Below the pieces are notes generated by a model. The model had not been told where the DNA came from. It worked only from the letters and a program-made list of their open reading frames with translations, and searched no databases. This document shows, piece by piece, positions 1-8,539 of a stretch of 19,227 nt of DNA. Source of the DNA: Geosiphon pyriformis (lineage: Eukaryota; Glomeromycota; Glomeromycetes; Archaeosporales; Geosiphonaceae); assembly GCA_016748015.1 (NCBI GenBank), contig JAAOMT010000523.1:444565-463791 (forward strand). Direction: 5' to 3'. Position 1 is the first letter of the stretch; each line of letters opens with the position of its first letter. The position numbers and the translations under genes are program-made.

Positions 1-732
1 GGAGATAGAAAGAGGCTAGAGTGAAGGAATGAGGAAAGCGTACCGGAACAGATGAGAAATTGAAAATAAACGAGATACTTTAAAATCAACCTCTAAAGTC
101 TCAAGAAAACGCGAAAAAGGTGATTAGTCTATCAAATGAATTTTCGTATAGATATAGGATGGATGATTGGTAAAATGTTCGTATGCAAGTTATTTAGTTT
201 TTTCATTGACGAAACTTTGTTTTTTCGACTGGCTTCCCCTTGGTGCATTCTGCATTCTTTATTTCATAGTACAAAGATAAAATAAAATGATGTCGATATG
301 CCTAGAATTGAAACCTAAATGAAATCTGGAATATTTGGCAAAAAAAATTCTCATTCATTTTCTTCCGGTAGCCACTGTCACAAGTGTATACACTTGACAT
401 GTTTCTAAGAAGATTCTTTGAAAATGGAATTTAATTATTCCCGAAAACAACAAGAGAACAATGAAGGGTTTTTGATTAACCTATTTACTTCTTAATGTAA
501 AAAGTATATCATCACAAGGGGCTAAAAATGTAAAAAATCTAGCATTTCTTGTATGCCTATCCTTAAAATTTTCATTCATTATTTATTATTTATTATTTTG
601 TAATTAATTAAATACTATTAAAAATTGATTCAAAAATGGCAATAATCTTGTAATTAATGTTCATTGTTAATTTTAATCTAATTATATACATACTATGCTT
701 ATCTAACCTATTTTCAATAATAAATATAATAC
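1..732. other. AT-rich intergenic stretch at left edge
   Basis: I found no gene here on either strand; stops are frequent in all frames. The first 420 bases are less AT-rich than what follows. Read on the minus strand, bases 1-45 form a pyrimidine-rich tract like a fungal 5' leader, so a minus-strand gene might begin beyond the left edge, but nothing coding is seen. A perfect 16-bp palindrome lies at 381-396. Confidence 0.5.
381..396. promoter_or_regulatory. Perfect 16-bp palindrome (CAAGTGTATACACTTG)
   Basis: The 16 bases equal their own reverse complement and contain CAAGTG and CACTTG, both E-box-type hexamers (CANNTG). Such dyads can bind dimeric transcription factors. A regulatory role is inference; chance occurrence cannot be excluded. 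Confidence 0.25.
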
Positions 733-836
733 ATTGTGGCGAATTTAATAATTTATAATGGGCTGTGATAAAAGAGTATAAAAAATGCCATTTGTTTATT
801 TTGCTAAATTTGCCATATTACTCTATTCGCCACAAT
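733..836. mobile_element. Small inverted-repeat element, MITE-like
   Basis: The first 12 bases (ATTGTGGCGAAT, 733-744) are repeated in inverted orientation at 825-836, with weaker similarity further in. The total is 104 bp, a size and shape typical of non-autonomous miniature elements. No convincing target-site duplication is visible in the flanks. The arms share the core TGGCGAATA with the hAT relic at 1324-1332, so an origin from that element or a folded-back copy is possible. Non-coding. Confidence 0.35.
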
Positions 837-991
837 ATCCGCTTTATAATTATTTACTTTTGCCCAAATCTAGAAACTAAATAAAATTATATTGTTTAAT
901 TAGCATTTAATCTTGAACAATCTTATAATTTTTTTACTTTAATCAAACATATTGTATTATTAACCTTTTTTTGTAAAACTTAAGTAATCAC

Positions 992-1019
992 AATAATAAT
1001 AATAATAATAATAATAATT
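992..1019. repeat. (AAT)n microsatellite
   Basis: About nine perfect AAT units in AT-rich non-coding DNA. Confidence 0.9.
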
Positions 1020-1191
1020 AATATGCTAAATCCTTTTATTTTTGGTGATTAATATTTTCATATGAATAATAGTTGTAATTTTTAAAATCTTGAATCTCAT
1101 CAATGAATAATGGAATATCTTCAATAAATAATATCAAAATTGTTTAAATTCACCACAAAATTATATAATTTTTAATTTAGGTTAATACCTT

Positions 1192-1410
1192 TTACCATAA
1201 TCTCAAATGATTTTTCTTATCAGTTATTAGAGCACCATTAATGCTAAACATTTGTTCATTCAAAATATTTATAGTTGGTATTGAAAAATAGTCTCTAGCA
1301 AAATTTTGTAAGATTTGGATAACTTGCTTTATTCGCCATAACTATTTTAAATTATCTACATTCAGACCACAAACGGCACTATTAAATACATATCTAATTT
1401 TTTTGTTGTT
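1192..1410 (-). pseudogene. hAT-family transposase C-terminal relic
   Basis: On the minus strand a broken reading frame carries the signature of the hAT C-terminal dimerisation domain. In order there is an LDMYL segment, a WRIK segment, then FARDYFSIP, followed by NEQMFSINGALIT and KKNHL, ending at a TAA (1192-1194). These correspond to the family's usual D-x-YL, WW-(K/R), ARDYL-x-IPATS, SE-x-(L/A)FS-x-AG and (I/T)-x-x-(R/K)-x-x-L blocks. The tryptophan before LWRIK is a TAG stop, and a frame change separates the LDMYL and WRIK parts. I found no DDE-domain or BED-finger part. This is a dead fragment; the protein would have excised and inserted hAT elements. Confidence 0.7.
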
Positions 1411-1591
1411 TTACACATGATTATTTATAAATTTGTAATAATATATTCATTAAAGATGGTTTTTTAGTTAAATAAGTAATATTTTAACTAAAGAAAGTGC
1501 GTATTCATTTTCTTATTTATTCTTGATGCTAAAAAACAATATTTTATATTAATATATTAATTATTACACTTTTTATTGCAAATTACAAATA

Positions 1592-1616
1592 CAGTCAGAT
1601 CTCTATTAAAGAACAC
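1592..1616 (+). repeat. Left terminal inverted repeat of pogo-like element
   Basis: Begins CAGTCAGATCTCTATT directly after a TA dinucleotide and pairs with 3831-3855, with 4 mismatches in 25. An inverted copy of its inner part (CTCTATAATAGAACAC) lies just inside at 1652-1667. Confidence 0.85.
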
Positions 1617-1714
1617 AGTTGGGACATGCAAATTATGTTTCATTTTAGAGGTGTTCTATTATAGAGTTTTATAATTATTATCAAATAAACTATATTTATT
1701 TATTAAATCAATCA

Positions 1715-1715
<1 letters not shown>

Positions 1716-1748
<33 letters not shown>
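1716..1748. repeat. (ATT)n microsatellite inside the transposon
   Basis: About eleven ATT units between the left TIR and the transposase stop codon, so it expanded within the element. Confidence 0.9.
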
Positions 1749-1749
<1 letters not shown>

Positions 1750-1775
1750 AATATTGATTAATTGTTACCTGTTTT

Positions 1776-3493
1776 TTAGGAATTTTCCTTCATTTTTTCA
1801 TATTCATATAATTTTTTTCTAAGCAAATTTTGGTTTTCTATACTAAAATTTTCTTCTGCTATTTGCTCTTCAAATCTAATTACCTTTTTTAATGCTTCAT
1901 ATGCTTCTGTAATTGTAATTATAGCAGGCGGAGATTCTTCTAATTCTTCTTCCGAGTCATTAATTGTATTGGTTTCAATTTGAGCATCAGCTAAAACCAT
2001 ATCTACAATTTCATTATCATTAAGAATATTTTCAGTTGCCAATAATTCATCAACTGCTACAGTATAATCTTCGAGATTTTTGACCAATTGTTGTGCATTT
2101 GATGGTAAATTGTTGAATATATCCATAGCAATTAATGTTTCGGATTCTTGAATTTCTAATTCTTGATTATAGAAAAGAATATCCATTTTTTGCCAACAGT
2201 TTTGAATTGTAACAGGTGTTACTTGAAACTATGATTGAACACCATAATCAATTGCTTGTTTTATGTTTAATTTATTTATAAAAAATAAATTAATATTAGA
2301 TAAAATTATATAATATATAACGATAATAATACTGTATATATTATATTACTTAACTGTTTGATATTAATTTTTGTTCAAATTGATGTAAAATATGTTGACA
2401 ATATAGATGCTTATATTTGCCTTTGAAAGATTTGATAATGCCAGCATCCATTGGTTGAAGATGTGATGTTGTATTTGGAGGAAAATAGTGCAAAGTAATA
2501 TTGGTTAATTGGAATGAATCTTCTCCGATTTGAGTATGATGAGAAGTTGCATTATTAACCAAAAGTGCTGATTTTGAATTCGAAAGCCTTCATTTATATA
2601 TTTGAGCCATGCTTTCCATATATCTGAGCGCATCCATGCTTTGAATTGAATTTGTAAATTACAGGTAGGTTGGAAGTATTAATTCCTTTAAAGCATCTTG
2701 GATTTTTTGCATGTCCAATTACTAAAGGTTGCAATTTGTGAGATCCAGTTGAATTTGTAGCAAGAAGAATTGTAATCCGAGATTTATCCTATAAAAAACC
2801 CAATTAATTTAATATAACAATAATATATAACAATAACAATTGGTAAATATAATATACCAATTTTTTTCCTGCATTTCGACATTTTGCAAGTGTTTGATTT
2901 GGTCCCATACGAAAAAATAATCCTGTTTCATCAGCATTATATATGTCAGCAGGATCAAATTCGGATATAATGGTTTTTAATTTTCTTCGTTCTTCTGGTA
3001 AACTTTCAGTTGATACACTTCCTGCTTCACCATGAAATCGGTAAACACGTAACTGGTTTCGTTTTTTGAATTTTTGAACCCATCCATTTGAGAATTGCAT
3101 TTCATTTTCGTGCATACCAAGAAGTTTGGCAAATTCTTTTCCTTTCTCTTTAATTAGTTGATCATTGAATTCGATAGTGGCTGCAGTTACTTGTTCTACC
3201 CAATAACTTAAAGCTTGGTCTGATAATGGAAATTTAACGCTTTTGTGTCGAATAGATCTTTCTGAGATTTCATCAATTTCAATATTCAACCACTTTGCAT
3301 GCTCTTTGATTATCTCGGAGACAGTTGGACGAGAAATATGAAGATCTGGATATTTATGATTGAAGTAAGCTACAATATCATCATGTTTCGTGCTATAGTG
3401 ATTTTTGGAATATTGACAAATTTCTTTACGAAGAGCATCATTAACTGCTGCTCGTTTTTGTTTTTTGAATATAGGTTCCGAGATTGTGATAAA
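1776..3493 (-). pseudogene. pogo/Tigger transposase (CENPB HTH + DDE_1), inactivated
   Basis: From N to C it shows: an HTH of the CENP-B N-terminal type (KKQKRAAVNDALRKEI..., 3290-3470); a CENPB-type DNA-binding second half (FSNGWVQKFKKR); first catalytic Asp in YNADETGLFF (codon 2930-2932); the KSRIT...NPRCFKG core; the second catalytic site; and the third Asp in QPMDAGII (codon 2446-2448). Two introns fit the frame: 2857 to 2789 (GT...TAG, 69 nt, phase 0) and 2354 to 2255 (GT...AAG, 100 nt). Lesions: the open N-terminal frame back to the TAA at 3494-3496 has no ATG; frameshifts near 2640 and near 2568-2585; the second Asp codon (2554-2556) reads Asn (LLVNNATSHH, where the family has VDN); a TAG (2229-2231) replaces the Trp expected before FQVTPVTIQNCW. 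The acidic C-terminal tail ends at 1776. Identity is confident; it cannot make active enzyme. Confidence 0.88.
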
Positions 3494-3697
3494 TTAGAAA
3501 ATGTGCCTATAACGATAATATTAGATTTGGTTTTAGCAAGCGTGAATTGGAATACAATAGGGGTTAAGTGGCTGTACGTGAAAACAGACAAGATCAAAAA
3601 GAGTAAGTCCAATGTAAATCGATTTAAAAGAAAGTTAGGATGAAATCAATTCAATACGTTCTCCCAATTACCAATTAACATCTAGCACGTGATATTT

Positions 3698-3838
3698 GTT
3701 CTTATATGAAGGTAAATTTCGAATAAACGTTTGATAAAATTATGTTCTTGTTCCTTTATAGATTGTTCTTATATAAAGGGAAAATTGTTAATTAATCAAT
3801 TGGTTCTATAAAAAAATATTCTTTTATCGAGGGTTCTT
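3698..3838 (-). repeat. Subterminal repeats inside right end of pogo-like element
   Basis: A TATAA-(A/G)-GAAC-like motif resembling the inner TIR recurs on the minus strand near 3698-3712, 3765-3779, 3802-3811 and within the terminal repeat itself. A related inverted copy lies in the left end at 1649-1667. In related DNA transposons, repeated subterminal motifs can be transposase binding sites; that role is inferred here. Confidence 0.5.
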
Positions 3839-3855
3839 TTATGGAGGTCTGACTG
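3831..3855 (-). repeat. Right terminal inverted repeat of pogo-like element
   Basis: Read on the minus strand it begins CAGTCAGACCTCCATA and matches the left end at 21 of 25 bases. The flanking dinucleotide is TG where TA is expected, probably from point mutation after insertion. Confidence 0.85.
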
Positions 3856-3857
3856 TG

Positions 3858-4904
3858 CTTATATATTTATAATCTGAATAATAAGTTGTAACCAAGTGCT
3901 TCAGATTTCTCAAATTTAAGCAAACGAATTTAGTATTATTGATGCAAAATTAGTAAATTTGTAATTGCAATTTTACATTTTTGAACAAGCCAATCATAAC
4001 ATATTTTTCTTCTTTCCAACTTTTTTAAGTGTTTTAATTAAAATATAATAAATAAAACAACCATTAACAATATTGGATATTTTGAAACCAACATAATAAA
4101 TTATATAAATATAAAAATAATAATCTGTTTTTTGAAAAAAAAATAAAAAAATATATATTAATAATTTTTAAATAATCATAAAACTGTAAAAAAAATTGTT
4201 TGTTAATAGAACTACAAAAAATATTATATTTATTTTGTAAAACTCTAAATATTTAAATAGCAAATAGTAAATTTAACATTATTATTTTAATTATTAGAAA
4301 TAATTTATTATAGATATTAATTTATTATTTATTAAAATAAATAAATGTTTTGAAATTAAAAAATTTACAATAGTAATTTTGTTATTTAATAAGTATAAGT
4401 TACATAAATTTATTTAAAAAACTTATACTTTGCTAATTTTTTTATTTTTTTATTTTTTTTAATATTCAATAATAAAATAGATTTGAAACTAGAAATTAAT
4501 TTATTTTTTTAACATTTTAAATTTTTATATAAATATTATAGATTACATTTATTTTCTAAAAAAATTTTTGTAAGTAAAATATATTAATATATAAATTTAA
4601 TATTAAGTTTTAACATAAAACATATTTTAAATAACCAATATTAAAATAAATAAGTAACTTAAATAATCAACATTATATAAATTAATCAACACTTATTTAT
4701 TTTTGCTTATATAATAGTAAAGAATTGTTATTTTATAAGGTATTTTAAAACTCAAAATTATTAAAACTTCATAGATTAATAATTAAACTTTGCCAAGTGA
4801 TAAAAAATAAAATAAAATTTCAATGAAAAATGTTTATTAAATAGTTTTAACCATTTTATATTGCTTTTTAAAAGTCAACAATTTCATAATTGAAATCTAA
4901 AAAT
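3858..4904. other. AT-rich desert without genes
   Basis: Nearly all A/T with homopolymer runs; every frame is broken within a few dozen codons and I see no coding signal. The only structure noted is an 11-bp inverted repeat (4391-4401 with 4420-4430, AAGTATAAGTT and its complement) around an 18-base loop. Confidence 0.6.
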
Positions 4905-5112
4905 TTTCCGGGTGGCTGGTCACACGTAGAAAGTACCTGAGCTGCGCCTAATATGTAATATTTAATCATGGTAAATACGTTATTTCACATGCGAATAGTT
5001 TGACATCCCTTTTTTTCTTTTATTTCCCTGCCTTTCGTTCTTGACGTTTTCCTACCTTTACTCTTAAACATTCAAAGAAGAAATTATTAATATCCTCTGC
5101 CTAATTGTGCCA
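4905..5112 (+). promoter_or_regulatory. Promoter/leader-like region of the island gene
   Basis: Composition shifts abruptly from the AT desert to a GC-containing block (CCGGGTGGCTGGTCACACG at 4908-4926; GAGCTGCGCC at 4939-4948). This is followed at about 5008-5070 by a strongly pyrimidine-rich plus-strand tract, as in many fungal core promoters and 5' leaders. It points toward a plus-strand gene starting just downstream. No TATA box is obvious. The block could instead be the edge of an unrecognised repeat. Confidence 0.35.
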
Positions 5113-5280
5113 ATGTTTGGCAGCATGACCCGGGATAGCTGCATTCTGTTCCTATCATGTCTTCTCATTATCACCGACTTCATGGTTATTGCTGACCAGA
5201 TACTGCGATTTAAAGTACCTATACCCCAATCATGCATCACAAGTCATGGTTGTCCTTTCGGCCGTTCTTTGTTGGGATGA
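5113..5280 (+). CDS. Possible 55-codon exon or small ORF, unknown
   Basis: Opens at ATG 5113 (a second in-frame ATG at 5125) and ends at TGA 5278-5280. The centre is hydrophobic (CILFLSCLLII), followed by a more polar tail. It lies directly after the pyrimidine-rich tract, so it could be the first exon of the gene continuing at 5432, or a stray frame in repeat DNA: part of it overlaps a degenerate tandem repeat. I recognise no family and rate it weak. Confidence 0.2.
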   Translation: MFGSMTRDSCILFLSCLLIITDFMVIADQILRFKVPIPQSCITSHGCPFGRSLLG

Positions 5281-5401
5281 GCCAGGATAGCTGCTTCCTT
5301 GTCGTCAATGGTGATTGCTGCCAGAAGTCCAATTGTGCACCACAACTGTGATCCCTTTTGGCCGTTCTTGGTCGGCATGAGTCGTTGCATGATGTTGCTG
5401 C
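5125..5401. repeat. Degenerate tandem repeat, three partial copies
   Basis: A unit starting near ATGA(C/G)CC(G/A)GGATAGCTGC and ending near TTGCTG(A)CCAGA occurs at 5125-5205 and, with an internal deletion, at 5277-5324. A third, shorter copy (ATGAGTCGTTGC...TTGCTGCAAG) lies at 5377-5401, exactly 100 bases after the second. The second and third copies are both preceded by a block CCTTT(C/T)GGCCGTTCTT (about 5254 and 5355). Its nature (old satellite, duplicated exon or transposon piece) is unknown. Confidence 0.5.
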
Positions 5402-5431
5402 AAGTTGGTCAAATAAGCTGATTATCCTTCA

Positions 5432-5770
5432 ATGCTATTTTTTAGATGTCAAAATATGAATGTTTATCAACAGGCAAGACTTTCAAACCAAATCAAAGAT
5501 TACTTTGATGAAGTCAATTTTCCAGAGTGGAGTATCATTGGATATTTATATTCAATTCGGAATTCAATCTTTACATCAACCAATGCAAATGAAGTCGCAG
5601 TTATTATGAAGGAAATAATAAACAATTATGGAAAATTAACATCATTTTTAGTAAATGCTTGGAGGAAACTTGAACAGCTTGTGAAAAATTTTGAAAGCAT
5701 TTGGAATCGTCCTGAAATTCAGCAATATTTTGATAAACTGGATTTCAATTATAATAAAAATGAATATTAA
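5432..5770 (+). CDS. Hypothetical protein, 112 residues, island gene
   Basis: An uninterrupted frame from ATG 5432 to TAA 5768-5770. The product has a normal amino-acid mix and looks mainly helical and soluble, with amphipathic stretches (QQARLSNQIKDYFDEV; AWRKLEQLVKNFESIW) and no signal peptide or membrane span. I do not recognise the family. A second in-frame ATG at 5456 may be the true start. Alternatively the TTTTTTAG at 5439-5444 may be an intron acceptor joining this frame to an upstream exon in 5113-5400. An AATAAA lies at 5825-5830, about 55 bases after the stop, where a poly(A) signal would sit. The gene stands alone between two AT deserts. The clean frame in such AT-rich DNA and the flanking leader-like and poly(A)-like signals support a real gene; a lineage-specific gene or transposon fragment are both open. 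Confidence 0.55.
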   Translation: MLFFRCQNMNVYQQARLSNQIKDYFDEVNFPEWSIIGYLYSIRNSIFTSTNANEVAVIMKEIINNYGKLTSFLVNAWRKLEQLVKNFESIWNRPEIQQYFDKLDFNYNKNEY

Positions 5771-6389
5771 GGATATTTATCACTTTTAAAGTTAATAGTC
5801 TAATTAGCACTGAATTTATAGTTAAATAAAGTTCAGAAACTTAATTTTGTTTTTAATTATTTCAAAAAATAATTATATGTTAGAAATATTAAAAAACAGC
5901 AAAGTAATAAAGAACTCAATAATTATGATAAAATTATTATAATTTAATTTGATATTTTGGTACATTTTTTTTGGAAAAATTAACCCAGAATCTTTTTATA
6001 AACAGTATACAAATAAATTTTTAAATTACACTAAAAAGAAATTTTATTTATTATAATAAAAAATCAAATTCAAAAAAAAGAAAAATGGTAACTCTTATTT
6101 GGGCAAAAAGTAAAAAATTTATTACATAAAAAATATTGTTATTGTGGCTGTAATGTAATATATCTATAAAAAAAATTTTTATTTTAAATTAAGTTTCATC
6201 ATTAATATTAATAATCTCAAAATTGTGAGTTTGTTTAATAATCATAATTTACAACCAAATCCTAAAAATTAAAATAATTTCATAAAATGTTTTTTGTATT
6301 ATCATATAATAAGTTTTTTTAAACAATTACTCTTTATTTATTTAATATTATTTATGTTTATTTAGAAAATATTTCATTAATTTTGGGCT

Positions 6390-6930
6390 TAATATTTTTG
6401 AATATAATACAAAAAATCATTTTAAATATAATTATATACATCAAGTTTTTGTTTAATTATAAGCATTCATAATTTAACAACAAAAAAATAAACATAACCT
6501 AAATTTTTTTTTAAATAAACTATTTTGATATAAATTATTTCTAAATAATTTTAAAATATACATTTTAATTTAAATATTTAAAAAATTATTATTAATACTT
6601 CTTTTGTAAATATAGAAATAATAAAATTTGTAAAATAAATTTATTAATAACAATTATATGTTTTTAATTTTATTCTAATTTAAAAAAATTATAATTTAAA
6701 AAAAAAAGTTTTTGGATATTTATATAATTAAAAAATACAAATTAAATAAGTTATAAATAAAAGATATAAATATAATAATATTTTGAAAAAAATTTTATAT
6801 TTAAAAAATTTGTAGAATGTAAAATAGATTAAGAAATTATTTGATAATAATGAAAAATATTGCTTATTAAAAAATTTAGAAACTTAAATCTAATAATAAA
6901 TAATTTTATAAATTAAAAATTGCTAAGTAT
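6390..6930 (+). repeat. Direct repeat, copy A, in AT-rich block
   Basis: Collinear with copy B at about 8540-9110. Shared landmarks in order: AAGTTTTTGTTTAATTATAA; a GATATAAATTAT...AATTTTAAAATAT unit; ATAGAAATAATAAAA-(A/G)-TTT; TTTTAATTTTAT; ATTATAATTTA with a following A/T run; TATTAAAAAATTTA and CTTAAATCT. Divergence is high, with many indels. Copy A carries only one copy of the 53-bp unit that is tandem in copy B. Confidence 0.6.
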
Positions 6931-8539
6931 TTAACTTTTATAAGCATTTTTAAAGTAAATATTCAAAGTAACTATTTTGTTTATTTAAATTATTGCTATT
7001 AAAAATCAAATCAATTAATTAAACAGTAGTTTTATTTGTATTAAAATTGATATTAAAAATTTAAAATATGTAAATTTAACAAAAAAATTTTATTAAAAAA
7101 AATTTGAAATATATTTTTATCAAATATAACAATTTTTTTAATATTATTAATATTTTTTTTACTTATAAAAATTTTTTATTTTAGTATTTAAAAAAATTAC
7201 ATATTAATTTGATAATTAAAATAATCAAAAAATTAATTAGCTTAATAATAAATTTAATTAGCAAAACCAATTTTGCCAACTTTAATTTTAAAGAAATTAA
7301 CTTAAAATTAATTACAGAATTAATAACAAAAAAATCAAAAAATGTAACAGCTTTTACATATAATTTTCTATTAATAAGATAATTTTTAAAAAATTTGAAA
7401 TTAATCATAAATTTTACAAAAAGATAAAAACATCTTATAATTTAAACTCAAATAATTAAAATTTTAATATCTAAAACAATATTAATACTCAAAATTTTTT
7501 TACTAAATACAATTTTTTCTTAAAATATTAAGTTTAATAAAACTATTATTTAATTTAGCTTAAAAGTCAAAAATAATGATAGTATATTTCGATTTTTAAA
7601 AAAAATATAATTATAAAACTTGAAAAAAATTAATTTAATAATTTTAAAAACAATACAGCCAAAAAAAATTATCAAATTGGTTTTAAAGTATTTTTTGAAA
7701 CAATAACTTTTTTTTTTAACAAAAACCAATTAACAAGTTAATACAATATTTAAAAACATATAAAACTTACAATAAATACATTGTATTATTATTAATTACA
7801 AACTTTAACTTAATATTAAAGACTTTATAAAAAATACATATAAATATGTTTAATATTATTTATAATAATTTTAAAAAAATATTACAAAAAACAACAAAAC
7901 AAAAACAAATCAAATATTATAAAAAATAATGCAATTTTAAAATTAGTAAGAAAAAATAATACAACAAATTTTATTTAAATTATTAAAAAACTTAAAATTA
8001 AAATTTTATAAAAAAAACCAAATATTATTTTTAATAATTAATTTTAAATTAAAAAAAGTCATACATAAATTGATTATTTAAATTTATAAATAAAAACATA
8101 ATTTGTTTTGTTTTTTAAAGCTGGTAAAAATTAATTAAAATTTAATATATTAAATAATACAATTATGTATTAATTAAAAACAGTTTTAATAAATATGTTA
8201 TTATTACTATTATTTAAATAAAAAAGAAAACTATTGTTTATAATCAGATTTAAAATAAATATTATAATTGGTATAATTATAATAAAACTAGTATAAATAT
8301 TAAAAAAATTCAAAAAAAGCCAATATTTTATTTTACAAAAAGAAAAAAAAAATTATTATTAATTTTTTATTAAAAATTCCTAAATTCTTTATAATAATAG
8401 TAATTACATTAGAATTAAATACTTGAAAAAAAATTTAAAATGAAAAAAAAACTTTTATTTAAAACCAAAAACTGCTTTATTTTTATATTACTTAAGAAAA
8501 ACACTTTAAAAAAAATATTGTTTAGTTGTTTTTACTTCA

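Larger units (their letters stand above)
1592..3855 (-). mobile_element. pogo/Tigger-type DNA transposon (Tc1/mariner superfamily), decayed
   Basis: A 2,264-bp element bounded by terminal inverted repeats that start CAGTCAGA. The left end (1592-1616) and the reverse complement of the right end (3831-3855) agree at 21 of 25 positions. The left flank is TA (1590-1591), the target dinucleotide of this superfamily; the right flank is TG (3856-3857), one base off. The minus strand carries remains of a CENP-B/DDE_1 transposase, separately annotated. Short motifs resembling the inner TIR recur inside both ends. It lies about 180 bp from the hAT relic. Because both ends survive it could in principle be mobilised in trans, but its own transposase is broken. 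Confidence 0.88.

Noticed and set aside
3370-3612. Minus-strand 80-codon frame near the transposase start
   Set aside because: It has only a TTG start and reads the HTH region out of phase; it could supply an N-terminus only after a frameshift, so it is treated as part of the pseudogene region.
3299-3643. Plus-strand 114-codon open frame over the transposase N-terminus
   Set aside because: It is the antisense of the helix-turn-helix coding region and starts without ATG; the minus-strand frame has clear family motifs.
7181-7408. Minus-strand 75-codon frame in the AT block
   Set aside because: The product is almost only Ile, Leu, Phe, Lys and Asn, as expected from A/T runs, with no start or end signals.
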